A stretch of DNA of 64,000 nucleotides from Eopsaltria australis. Taxonomy: Eukaryota > Chordata > Aves > Passeriformes > Petroicidae. Below, in pieces: positions 51,115 through 63,300 of this stretch (positions within the stretch are counted from its first letter, which is position 1; the number at the start of each line of letters is the position of its first letter). Where the stretch lies: assembly GCA_034509425.1 (NCBI GenBank), contig JAVTVJ010000294.1, positions 434,001 to 498,000 of the forward strand, written 5' to 3'. The position numbers and the translations under genes were made by a program. The notes below the pieces were generated by a model. The model was not told where the DNA came from and ran no database searches. It saw only the letters and a program-made list of their open reading frames with translations.

Positions 51115-51164
51115 TCTTTTTTTTCTTTTTTCTTTTTGTTTTTTTTTTTTTTTTTTTTTTTTTT
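51115..51164. repeat. Long T-rich tract ending in T26
   Basis: TTCTTTTTTCTTTTTG-type sequence leads into an uninterrupted run of 26 T (51139-51164), the longest homopolymer in the window. If it were the tail of a minus-strand retroposed copy, its body would lie to the right. I see no AATAAA-type signal (TTTATT on this strand) close by and no recognisable gene body, so a simple repeat is the better call. Confidence 0.9.
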
Positions 51165-52155
51165 AAGTCTATACCATAATCTTAAATGGAAAGGGGAAAA
51201 AATTCAGTCTTGCCTTCTAAGATGACTGATTTTACTAGTTTGAGAACTTTGTTTACCATTGCCACTCATCTTGGAATTCAAGCAAGGAGAGATTTTTCCC
51301 TCATAGCCTCTGGCTGGAAAAGTTTGGTCACTAAATGACCTCTTACATTTATGTAGAGCTTCAAACTTTTACAGCTCATTAGATTTCTGGATACCAAGCA
51401 TTGTAAAATACCTCTACTTTTTCTTTTTTGTTTTGTTTTTTTTAGGATGCTGAAGAGCAAGGATAAATCAGAAGAGAAACACAATACTAGAAAGGAACAA
51501 AGTGACCCTCAGAAATTTCTTCTAAGACTGAAAAAAAATGCTTGACTGTGGGATTCAGAGAGCTCAATCTGCTAAACTATCAGAAAAGAAGAGTGAAAGA
51601 CAACTTGGTTGAAATACGTACGTTCAAAGAGAGAAGGTATGGTGCATAAAGAACCCTTTAATCTTTTGGTGAAAGGCGTAACCAGAGTCTGGAAACTGAA
51701 TCACATTCATAGGACTGAGAAATTTGCTACACGCATGCTTGACAAAGAGATGGACTGAGAAACTCTTGAGGAAAGTGTAGAGCCTTCATCACCTCTTCAA
51801 AGCCAGAATTTGATGCCTTTCCTCAACCAAATCTCACTTTATGCTCTGAAATTGTCTGTTACAAGGGTGAAATTTAATATCCTGTTATAGAAGAGCCCAG
51901 ACATCTCAGTCCCTTCTAGCCTAGATAAATCGGGGACTCATTTCAAAGAGGAGTAAACTAAGCATTGGAAAATACAATTTCATCCTCCATTATCAATCCT
52001 GTAGATCAGGATAGCTGACAATGTAAAGATCACTTCCATGGCTCAAGACCTTGGCATTGCAAGAAAATGGCTGAAAACACAGAAATTGTACATGTATTTA
52101 TCACTTTCTTTTTCCTGAACTCCCAGGATATAATCAACCAAGGTATCATTTATTG

Positions 52156-52171
52156 ATTATTTTAAAATAAT
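52156..52171. repeat. Perfect 16-base AT palindrome
   Basis: ATTATTTTAAAATAAT is its own reverse complement. It is entirely A/T, in an AT-rich stretch rich in TTGATTATT-type words, so chance formation is quite possible. Confidence 0.8.
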
Positions 52172-54453
52172 TGATGGTGATAATGTTTTACTACTATAAT
52201 ATCCTCTCATAGTTTTAGAAATAAAGTGACATTGAAAATTAGATGGTAAAATTTGCAAGCTATAAATATGAGGTACTACAAATTTCCACAAAAGAAAAAA
52301 AATCACTAAGAAGCAATGCATTTATGTGTGTCTATTGTTTGACTACCTACATGATGGAGGGGAGCACACATTGAAAAAAATTATAGGACATTCAGTTCAT
52401 GAACAGATGAGAATAACTTGTGCAGTTGAAAATGGGGTGGGAATATAGCTGGAGAGAATGGAGACACAAATTGGAGAAATCTGTTATTAAGAATAAAGTT
52501 GAGAATTTCCAGGCTTCTTTTTTTTTTCACAGAATACAGAGATGAAGAAGAACCTAAATTATTTAGACTGCCTCCAGGCTATGTTTGGGGACCACTATTT
52601 TAAAAAGCTTGGGTTTGTGCTCTGGGATTTTATTGAAAGGACAAAATAAAACCCAGCTCTCTAGATGGTAGCTTATTAGCTGCAGTCCAGGATCTGGGGC
52701 TGATGATTTATTAGGGAGCACTATGACAATTCTGGAGACCTGCCATGGGTTTACAATTCAGTGTGGAGCTAGGGAAGCCACCTACTGCACCCACATCCCT
52801 CCCTCTGGGTTCTATCTACCCAAAAACTAATATAAAGCTTTGTGGTAAAAAAACGCCGGGGCTGCAGGGAAAGCGACATGGAGGAGGGCAGCATTCCAGA
52901 GGGCCAAATTAATTTCCCTAGGGAACTCCTGCTTGTAAAATCCCATAAACAAAATGTCACTTTTCATTGCTAAACCTCTTTGATTGCTAACAGCAAACAC
53001 ATGCCTTATTTTGGCATAAAGCTCTGCACCATCAAATTAAATAATGTTGGGTTGTTGTTTTGTTTTTGGGTTTGGTTTTTTTCCCTACCAATCTGTCTCA
53101 CACATTCCTTGGCTGCCTTTAAAAGCCACTTGTAAAGTTTCACACTTGCATGCTGCGAACAGCAAACAGCAGAGCTGGAAAGCTCAGTGTCTCCAAGGAT
53201 CAATAAGCTTTGAGTCGTTGTGGTTCAAATGGAGTGAAACAAGTCCAGCAAGTGACAACTGCCATCTCATGGTGACTGCAGGGAATGAAAGGCAAGGTCT
53301 CCAGATGATCCCTGACTTGGAACATCACCTGAAGGCCTGATAAAATTACACAATGCTTAAACCTCAAGATACAGGGGATTCTGTAAAAGAAATTGAAGGT
53401 GAAGTGCCATGAAGTCACTCCTGTGGTAACAACAGAACAGCTCTAATATCAAATTGTTCCTCAGTGTAAGCACCCAGCTATCTTTAAAGGTGCATAATAA
53501 TGCCAGCTGAAAAACAGCGTTGGGGTTGGGTTGACAAAGCCAAAGTCTGTACTGAAAACCAGATTTATAAAAGAAAAAGCATAAAATAGGCACCCTGCCA
53601 GGATAAGCTCCTACAGCTGACAGCTGATTGGCTAAAACAATTCTAAAATAAAAAGATGTTTGTGTGCAAGGCACTGTTGGGAGACAGCAGTTACAAGAAG
53701 AGAACAGGATTTGAAGAATTTCCTCAAACTAAAGGAAAAATGTAAAAAAAATCCTAGTAATTTCAGAAAACGACTCAGAATAAGATGTTTACACTTAGGA
53801 CAACTTTAATCTCCATATCCTTCTGTGGATGTTATGAGAAATATGTTTCTGATACCTCCAGGCACAAGTTATGTCAGTATGCTGTGCTCCAAGCAAAGGT
53901 GAAATGGCCTGTACTTCACTAGGCTCCCTGTGGAAAGGAGATCAACCTGGAAACACAGTGGTTCCATTTGGAGCAGAATTTTGAATTTTAATATATACTA
54001 GGAATAATTCTTAAGTGATCAGAACTAAGATATAGCTTTAGATCAACATGGGAAACCAAGCACCTCTCCATCAGCCCAGAGTGTGTCTCTTTCCCCATTT
54101 GCCTTGAAGAGCAGTGGGAGGGTCAGCCTGTTCTGTGTAGCCTCTATCCAAGCACTCAGTGCCACCACTGAGTTCAGTTCAAACTCAGCACCATCCCCTC
54201 TACCACATTAACTGCACAATGATCCAACCACCAGTGGTGTCTGCCACACAAATCCATTCATATTATAAACCTCATTGCCTGAGACATATCTGCAGTGTTC
54301 AGAAAGACACATGGACACTTCAATTCATGCATTTTTAGTAGGTTTTCTTGTACCTTCTTTAAAAAGAAAGGTAATAATAGAAGTTGAACAGAAGTAGATG
54401 TTGGTATTATTATGTGGACACAAATTACATTGAATGTTCTTTCCAATATCTAG

Positions 54454-54493
54454 CACTAATTATTCCCACCACCTTATCTAGAAATAATTAGTG
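54454..54493. repeat. 11-bp inverted repeat with 18-base loop
   Basis: CACTAATTATT (54454-54464) and AATAATTAGTG (54483-54493) are exact complements. Each arm contains the homeodomain-type core TAATTA, TAATTATT in one orientation and AATAATTA in the other. Inverted spacing of this kind could bind paired homeodomain factors, but this is inference from the motif only. Confidence 0.85.
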
Positions 54494-57351
54494 AGCATCC
54501 TCCTGAGAATAGCAACCCTAATGCTTCTCTTTGCTACATTAAAATTACTCAGGCTTTACACCAGTGTAACTACACAAAGGATTACCATCATTGCCTACAG
54601 TTTTAAAACTCCTCTAGCCTGCAGAGTGAGCACAGTTTTTCAATGCAAGATATCTGGAACTGATTTCCTTGGGAATTACAGAGCATAAAAGCTGAAGACA
54701 GATACACACTTAGCAGTAAGCCTAAGATTACATGTTTGTACTGTTAACAGAGAAGTAATAAAAAGAGGCAAATACTTTGCTTAAACTTTGAGCATATGGA
54801 ACAAGCCTGCATGTGGAGCAGGAACTCAATTATTTAGTGAAATGGCATTTTCAAAGTAGCAAGCATTTCCTTTCCATGCCCTGATGTTTTTCCCCTGCTA
54901 CTTGTTTCTTTGGTTCATTTTCAGCCCCCACCAGCTCCTGGAGCAGCAGACAGACCTAGTCATCAAAAGCTTCAGGATCAGCCTAGCAAGCCAGGAAACC
55001 TTGGTGCTTTTCCTTCTGCAGCTGGCTGCCTCTGCAGGCAATTGCTCTTTCCTAGTGCTGAACACAAGGAGCTGGTTTAGCCAGCCTTATTCAGCTTTAT
55101 CTTAGAAAAGTGAACTTACCTAGAAACTACACTCAAATACGTGAAAAAACAACAAAACAACCCAAACTTAAAGGGAAACCTATGAAAATTCTGCCACTTC
55201 TGATCCTTGAGGCACTCATTTTCATAAATTTTAAATGTCTCTGATGATTTCTGTGCCCATTTTTAGCATTTCCAGGAACTGACAGAGTATTTAAGATGAA
55301 GAACCACAAAGCTAAACCTCTATCTAAAATATAAGCAGCTGTCTTCACTTCTTATTCAGCTAACTGGCCTTTGGGAGCCACCACAGTTCTTAGGTTACCA
55401 GTTCTCTGTTAGGTGTGAAAGACAGGAGACAGTGGTGGTGCCTCTCCAGCTATGATCTTGGGGCCACAGCTGCTCTGTTCAGGAGGGGAGCCTCACAATC
55501 TAACTTGTCCTTCTCCTGTGTGGGTTTGAGGTGGTTTTTAAGTTTTACATTAAACTAAAGATAAAACGATATCTCACCTTTGAATTCCACTTGACTGTTC
55601 TGCAAAGGTTGGCACCAGCAATTTTCTAGTCTCAACAGTGAGCTCTGAAATCTGAACAAAATATTTCTGGATTTCCATTCAAGCAGTGTGACAACCTTGC
55701 CTCGATTATACTGATTCACATTTGCATTTGAACATGCAAAATTAATACTATATCCTTCCACAGCACAAATCACAAATCCATGAGTTTCCTTTCTCTAGAA
55801 AGTCATATATCTATCCTGTCTCAGAGCATCCTTCTCCAGAGCATGTCAAGACCTGACCTCTCTCCATTTTTCAGTAGGAGGTGGTTTGCAGACACTCATC
55901 AAGTCAATTTGCTGTATCTGGGTCCAAACCTTCCAAATTATTAACCACTCTCAGGTAACCTTACTGCTAAACTCTGTCTTATCTTTCATTACAGCAAGGA
56001 TATAAATTCAGCAAATGTAAAATAGGGTCTCCGACAGCTAGATTGTCTCAGTCTTAACAAAGGAAATGTAACAGATCTGGTCAGGTCATGAGAACACGCC
56101 TGGTCTCTTCCCTTCCTAATTCTGCCCTCCTGTCCAAGCTGCTAAGCACAATCTCATATCAATCTCAAAGGACATGGTAGCAGGAGAGGTCAAATAACTT
56201 CCCTTAATCAGTAAGAAACAGAGACAGAAAAAGGTGTGTGGAATGGGCTCTTTTTGGCCAACCTTCTGCTGCTGGATAAATACCAGGGAACAAAACACCC
56301 CCATCCTGCTGGTGGAGAGGGAGATGGCAAACACAGGCACCCTGCAGTTTGTCCAACATTGTCAGTAAATGATTGTCAGTCAATCTAGGTCTAATTCATG
56401 GAAATAGAGCCAGATGGGAGCTTTTTGAAGACATGTGTTGCATTATCAGTGCTATTTGTAGAACTGGGTAATTTAGTCAGATTTCTGAATCCAGACTTTG
56501 TGATTTCCTTCCTTCACTCATCATTCATACAATATTGCTTGACATTTCAAAATGAATAGAAGAAAACATTTTGTCTCAATTTTGTTTTCAAATAGTAGAG
56601 TGAAAAAAAACATAAAGTGGTAGAAACAGGATGTTTTAGAGACACTGAAACAAGCATTTTTTGTGTTTGTTTCAAACTGAACACTTTAAAAATCTTTAGT
56701 CATGACAAGAAAATTATTTGAGAACTCAGAGATTTTGAGATGAGAAAGCGTTTCCTCTCCTAGTTCCAATGAGTCAGAATAAAGCAGCTATTTTATAATT
56801 TTCCATTGCACTCCTCCCACACCCAAACTCAAATACATAGAACCAGCTCCAAATCTTTCCTAAACATCCATTTTGTACTACATACCTAATACAAATAGTA
56901 CCTGGGAAGGCAGTGTATTGACTTTAGTTGTTAAGCCAAATGAAGAACATCACAAATTCCATTTGCTGGTTCCTCCAGTTGTCATCACACACCCAGCTTA
57001 AATCCCAGCACACTTTGCAGTCTCACAGGCTCTAGAAACATTGACAGTCTAGACCTCTTCTTCTTTCCAGTCCCATCATATTTTTGATGCCATTTCCCCT
57101 TTCACCCTCTGCCAGCTCTCTGGCCAGGAATGGAAAGGCACAAAATATCCCCAAGAATGTAAACAAGAAAGTGAAAACTCAAGACCTCATCCCAGCAGAC
57201 ACCAGAACGTGAGATTTACTGCTGAACTGGCAGAAGTTTTCAGTCCTAAAAGTTCCAGTTAAACTCAAGAGAGAAATTTTTAACTGGCCTTTCTCCCCTT
57301 CAACTTTCATTTCTCAGCAAACTTCACCTGCACTTTGAGAACTAAGCCAGA

Positions 57352-57389
57352 GCAATTAGCTTTTAACCCTATCTTTTATAGCTAATTGC
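57352..57389. repeat. 10-bp inverted repeat with 18-base loop
   Basis: GCAATTAGCT (57352-57361) and AGCTAATTGC (57380-57389) are exact complements. Both arms carry an AATTAG/CTAATT homeodomain-type core. The loop length equals that of the inverted repeat at 54454. The overlapping TTGCCCTTAAGGCAA (57386-57400) is a further short palindrome. Confidence 0.85.
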
Positions 57390-58560
57390 CCTTAAGGCAA
57401 CTGCAAGGATTCCCAGGTGTCAGCTTTCTGTGGTGTTTATGCAAGTCCCAGAAGAGAGCAAGCAAAGACACTAAAATAGAAAAGTTCTTCAGCAGACATA
57501 CACAGAAAAAGGGAGCTTAAAAAGGTAACAAGGCATGATCATTAATTTTCTATGTATATCACGTTTACTCAATGAATTATACAATGTGATAACATTGCAA
57601 GCAGAAAAAGCTTCTTAAATGTAAGGATTAAAAAAAACTTCTCCAATTTCTTCAACCCTACAACGACCCCTAATTGGCACTTGAAATCCTTTAGCCACCA
57701 ATTTAATTATATTTCTAATGCCCTTGAGAGTGTTTTCTTTTATTTATTTATTTTAACTGGGTTTTTTTCTCTCTTGACATTCATCTAAGAAGACTATGTG
57801 GGGTTTTTTTGTCTGAAACAGAAGTCACTACACTTAATAGGAAACAATTTTCCAGCTGCCTGGAAGGTGAGTTTCCCTTCAAATCACTGTAGGTGAACTC
57901 ACCTCCATATTCCAGAAGGAGATGGCCACAGATGTGGTTTTCTACTGACATTTCCACCTCTTGGTTTGGTTTTTAGGGTCCTCCAGTGCTGTCTCAGTGG
58001 AGGGTGGCGCTGGGGATTCCGTGGCTCCCCAAAGGAGGAATAGCTGAACTTTCTGAACTCACACTCTGCAGCTGCTGTCACTCAGCAACTTCCAATTTAT
58101 GCAAGAACATGTTCCGGCCAAGTTTTCATCAAGAACAAAAGTCACATTTCCCGGTCTGAGGAACTTCAGAATTCTCCAGGGCTACAGGTGCTGACAGAAA
58201 CAGCATTTGTTTTTAGAAGCTAAGCTGATTGGGGAGTCCAGAAAGAGGTGACTTGGAAACCCTGTTATTACAGGAATAGTTAAAGGTGTCAGACTTGTAA
58301 GCATCCCAAAGTTTGGGGCTTACTATCATCATCCCAACAGCTGCCTTGAAGTTTTCCTCACTGACCATGGTTACCAGGGCACACCTCCTTCATTCTGCTA
58401 CCAAAATCAGATTTTTCATCTTATTACATCTGGATGGTATCTCACCTACACTATGATGTCTTTCTAGAAACAATCATGTTTGTCAATAGCTTCCATGGCT
58501 ATTTCCAGAACAAACAGTACTTTATGTATGATGCGAAGACTTCCATCGCTATGGAGGAAA

Positions 58561-58632
58561 ATGTAAGGAACAAATATAACAAATAAAATTATAACAAATG
58601 TAAAAAGAAAATGTAACAAAAAAAATATTTGA
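58561..58632 (+). repeat. A-rich stretch with ATAACAAAT/ATGTAACAAA motifs
   Basis: The words ATATAACAAAT, TTATAACAAATGTAA and AATGTAACAAAA recur within about 70 bases, giving a loose tandem texture with a variable 15-20 base period. This is low-complexity sequence of no clear origin. Confidence 0.7.
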
Positions 58633-60020
58633 GCATTTGTGCTACTGTAGGTCTTTGTGCGTGCTCAGTAACTTGCTTCAGATTAATTAGCAATCTTAGA
58701 GTGGTCCTGCTAAGCAGGTGGCAAACTGGAATGCATTGTTTTGCTTTGGTGCCCATATTTCACAGTGCACTGTTAATGCCTTTTTATTTGTATTTTTTTT
58801 TTTTGTTCCCTTGTTTTGTTTTATAAGTGTTCAGAGTACTGCACAGCATTATGGTACACTATCATTTTTCAAGCCATTAAATGTTAACTTCATTTTCTTG
58901 TGTGAATTATGCTTTGCTCTTTTAGTTTTGTAATGAAAAATAAGTACAGGTTATGCAAGCAATAACCCCTGTGTAAGCAGCAGCTATCTTTTTAAACGGT
59001 TTATTATGCCACAGTCTGGTACTCCATTAAATATAGATTACAGACTGTTGAATAAATGAATATCAACTAAGCAGCCCCATCCTTCTGTACATATCAATGC
59101 AAATAATGAATCATGGCACCTCATGAAAATGTATAACCCAGAAGAGTGGGTCAAGAAGTAATTACACATTTGTCTTATCTCATGCTTCTTGCTCTCAAAC
59201 CAGGAAAATACATTTGTGATGGTTAGGGGACACCAAGAAAGCTCTTGCAACCTGTTTTTCCTGGAAGGTGAAAAAGTATTCTTTCTCATAGTTCTATGCA
59301 GATGTGCTTAGATTTCCAAGTATATTTCTGACAGTAGCCTTTGAAAAAGATGCTTTCATAACTGAGAACCTACACTGAAAAATGCAGCTTCATCTTCATA
59401 TCTCATCTCTTCCTCAGACCTCCTGTGTTACAAATAAGAGTAACTGAAAGGTTCATTTTGGGAAATGCAGGCAATTATCAAAATAAATGGGCTAGTATAT
59501 GCATTTGAGGTTATATATGGCATACAAAAATCTAATTACTTACATACTTATAAACATAGAAAATGGACATCAAATTGGGACAGAAAACATGATTATGATA
59601 CTCTATATAAACAGTAATTATTAAAACTGATATTGTTTAGCAATAACGGAAACTAAAATTTGGAGACTGAAATTCAAATTATGTTGCTTAAAGCCAAAAT
59701 AGGCTACTAACCTGTTGCATATGGAACAGATTAAGAATGGAATGAACTAATCATTAGGTTATTAAAATAATACCACTAACGTGAGTTGTATAACATAAAG
59801 TTATCTTTAGCAGCTCAGGAGGAATTATCTGCTGATCCCAGCTTGAATAAATGGACTCTGAGAAGAGACTATATCAGTGGAGGAAAAAATAAGCCAAACA
59901 ATTAACTTGCTTAAATACCTCGTATTTTCCAAGGCATTTTTTTGGCTGCTGACAACCATCAGAGTTCCTCTGATTTTAGTGTGCACATGCTTATTCACCC
60001 TGCTTGTGAAAACATGTTTA

Positions 60021-60320
60021 GAATCATAGAATCTTCTCAGTTGGCAGGGACCCACAAGGATCATTGAATCCCACTCCTGGCCCTGCACAGGACACCCCAA
60101 GAGTCACACCATGTGCCAGACAGTGCTGTCCAAATGCTTCTTGAACTCTGTGCTGTGACCACTTCCCTGGGGAGCTGTTCCAGTGCCCAACCATCCTCTG
60201 GGTTAAGAACCTTTTCCTAATATCCAGCCCAAACCTCCTCTAATACAGCTTCAGGTCATTCCTTTGTGTCCTATAGGTGATCACCAGAGAACAGATCTCT
60301 GGCCCTCCTCTTCCCCTCAT
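60021..60320 (-). mobile_element. CR1 non-LTR retrotransposon (LINE), 5'-truncated 3' fragment
   Basis: Read on the minus strand, this segment matches the familiar 3' end of avian CR1 LINEs. Recognisable blocks in order are an arginine-rich-coding GGGGAAGAGGAGGG start, GGATATTAGGAAAAGG, GGGCACTGGAACAG, CCCCAGGGAAGTGGTCACAG, GAGTTCAAGAAGC, CTTGGGGTGTCCTGTGCAGG, ATGATCCTTGTGGGTCCC and the terminal GATTCTATGATTC. CR1 copies by target-primed reverse transcription. Full elements are about 4.5 kb with two ORFs, so this copy is severely 5'-truncated, as most are, and holds only the end of ORF2 plus the short 3' UTR. Frame fragments such as GQEWDSMILVG survive, but stops interrupt the rest. Compared with the consensus as I remember it, about ten bases are missing after GTGGTCACAGCA (near 60145). 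No target-site duplication is visible, which is normal for CR1. The wording resembles the CR1-J/Y group, but the subfamily is a guess. The element is dead. Confidence 0.95.
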
Positions 60321-63300
60321 GAAAAATATATTAATAATAATTAGATCTGCTTGTTAAATGAGTTTCATATTAATGTTAAGAATCTAGTAATACTCATATT
60401 TTTTCCAGAAATTTCTAACATTTCTGGCACAAACCTGGGGGAAAATAAGTTCAGCTTTCTGGTATGGAAACTGAAAGGTACTTGATTTTTTTCTTGACTT
60501 GCAAGTATTTTGCTAATATTTTGTTAAAGGAAAAGACATCAAAATGTGTTTTTGTTTAAAAAGACACTATTCATGCAAATAAACTACATAATTACTGTGC
60601 ATGAGTTTCCTACCCTCCTCCTCCCAGCCTGCTAAGGCAGTAAATGCCAGAAGCCATGGAAGCCTTTAAAAGGTAACATCTGTGCAGTACAGGTGACAGG
60701 GTGACCCTGTTAATTCAGCACTGAGCATTTTCAGATGCCAGTATCCTCTGGAGTACCACAATGAAAATAGGGAGAAGGGGAGAACAATGTTTATTGTTAA
60801 ATGAGATTGATATTTTTATGTTTCCATGAAGCACTTGGACCCTGTCTTGGTGGCTAGTGGGGAAAAAAATCCAATTATTTTTTTCTGCCTATGTCAAATC
60901 AGAGGTCCCAAAAATTGCTCAAAACCAAACTCAAAAGCAAAGAATAAAAGAGCAAACTGGGAGAAAATAAAACATTGGAGCAATTCTATTGCCTGCCTAT
61001 CAACTATTCCTTGTTAAACAAGATATATACTATATGAGAAATAGTATTTTATGGAGTCACAAATATGGACTGGTAAAACCCATGAGTTTTATGACAGTTT
61101 ATGGCTCCAAAAATGAACCATTGTTCTTATTCATTAAGAGAACATGAAGAAAGTTGACTTCAAATGTCCTCAAGATTAGGTCCAAGCTATATGTTGTATG
61201 GGGTTTTTGTAGCGTTGTAAATACTTGTGTTCCCAATTTATAGAAATAAAAAATGGAGTCAGTGTGAAGATAAACTGTTTAGGTAGGATAATAGAGTAAA
61301 TCTGTTGACCAGAATGAAAAAGTAGCAGCTGAACATTCACTCTTCATCTTTGCAGTAAGCGCGTGTATATTGAACATATATTGAGAAACCCATACATAGT
61401 TACATTGCACATGTGAAAATACAAACCTGCTTATCTCTTAAGAAGTGAAGAACTCTTTCCTGTTCTTCATAAACCCTGCTAAAAACTTGTTATTTTTCAA
61501 TTGTTGAAGGTGCTGTTTACATTAAGTGCTTGCAATTTCACTTTCTTGGACACTCAGTGGTGTGCTGTGTGCAACTGCAGGTAGAGCAGGTTCCCTGGTA
61601 AAGAGACAACACAATTCAAAGTCTGTGAGACAATGGCAGGAGAAAGGTGATGATTTCTCTTATGGCAGCTGATGCTACATTTTTTTTTTCCAGCTTTTCA
61701 GGTCAGTATTGTAAAATAGAACCTAGCACAAGGTTCTGGTCGAGATGGGGTCTTCTTCCCTAGAGACTTATGGCCAGTGAGATTGTATTTATATATTATG
61801 ATTCACTTTGTTGTATATCCAGATATGATAAAAGTAAGACATAAACCTGCGATTGAAACCAAAACTAAATATCCTATCTAAAGCATTAGTCTGTTGTTTT
61901 ATTAGCTGAAAGGCAGGAGTGTATCTGGAAGCATTTAAAATTCCAGACTGCAATAATTATAAAATGCAGTGAGCAGCAAATCTTCTAAGGGTAAAGAAGA
62001 AATGTGAAAAGTAATGGCTAAATCAATAGCACCTCAGTCCTGGAGTATGGTTAGTGTGTCTTATGTGAAATATCAATAATTATTTATAGCATGTAAAAAT
62101 GTCTTCAACAGTCAAAAGATATGCAGAAGACCCAGACAATGAATGATGTACTTAGGTTTACAGAGCCAGTTCAGTTCCGTGTTTAAACCACGCTCTTGAA
62201 AATGCCTCCAACAAGCACCAATGTCCAGCCTCATTTCCAGGTCTGCCTGTACTTGGGGCACTTGCACCTATCCCAGCTGCCAGGTTAGGAGCCAGTGCTC
62301 CCCTGTACCCTCCCCACCCTCTTCTATCCACTCAAGAATATACACAGAGTTTATATTAAGATCTAAATCTTAATATTTGAGTTGAATTAAGAAGAATGTC
62401 AAGGGTTTCCCAACGCTTAAGTCTGAAACCAACGTCCAAGGACAGGGTTCAACATGCCAAAACACTGTCAGTTTGGTGTCTGTTCATGATCAGAGCTCCC
62501 TCTGTTTCGCTGGGCTCATTGTCACAGTGTTGATCACCGGTCTAACACTGATCAGAATTTTAGCAGGTAGACGCTGTGCAACCTATCTGCTCCAAAGCAT
62601 CCTCTCAGTAAAATGAATAAATGGTGGTCACTAGAGTCCAGCCAATCTGTCCCCATTGCCTTTGGAAATCAGTGGGAGTGAAGTGCCTGAATAACATTGT
62701 AAATCTGAGCCAAATCTGCTTTGGATTTGTCCAAATATTACTTAATGTCCCTCTGAAGACAAACCACTTCAGTACTTACAAATTAGGCTGATCATTACAC
62801 ATGCAACATAACGAGCATTTCCCATTTAATTTTCAGTTCCATATTCCAGAATACATTTCAGATGTTCCATACTTACATGGCTGCAGTGCCCAAAGGCACA
62901 AATCATCCTTTAAGCTCTATTGTGCTAAGAGTTATTCAAGCACTCAGAGGGCCTTTTCCCACACAGCTTATGAGCCTAGAATACAAGCACTGTGCACAGG
63001 CTGGGAAAATATGGTTACAGTCACATACATAAAGATTGATATATTGATACTTCATGTTTTATATAAAGATAGAAAAATAAATGTAACTGCCAATAAACTG
63101 AATCTGCTATTCATCAAGTTCTCTCATTTGTTTCCCAATTTTATAGCAGAGGGGACACTGGAGGAGAGATTTGCAATAAAAACAGCTGTCACAGTCACTT
63201 TCTGCAGCAGCTGAGGAAGCTCTCTGATGTGATGTGCCAGACAGTGCATTACACGTCGATAAAATAAGGGCACATAATGCAAAATATGGCATACCCTGTT

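Larger units (their letters stand above)
48910..60020. other. No gene recognised; simple repeats and non-coding DNA
   Basis: Homopolymers and microsatellites are concentrated at 49.4-51.2 kb, and inverted repeats with homeodomain-type cores lie at 54454 and 57352. Frames are all about 105 codons or less and none is recognised. 57990-58170 has a few more CpGs than its surroundings but less clearly than 48.8 kb. Confidence 0.7.

Noticed and set aside
51139..51164. T26 run as the tail of a minus-strand processed pseudogene
   Set aside because: No polyadenylation signal in the right place, no recognisable mRNA body to the right and no target-site duplication seen.
61681..61702. Polypyrimidine tract plus CAG as a splice acceptor
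   Set aside because: All frames close shortly after it and no matching donor with a coding segment is visible.
63134..63180. MIR/L2-like antisense block (CCCAATTTTATAGCAGAGGGG)
   Set aside because: Only about 60 percent similarity over a short stretch by eye, and the rest of the element is absent.
62801..63214. 137-codon plus-strand frame as a gene
   Set aside because: There is no domain, the length is expected by chance, and nothing around it looks like a promoter or splice site.
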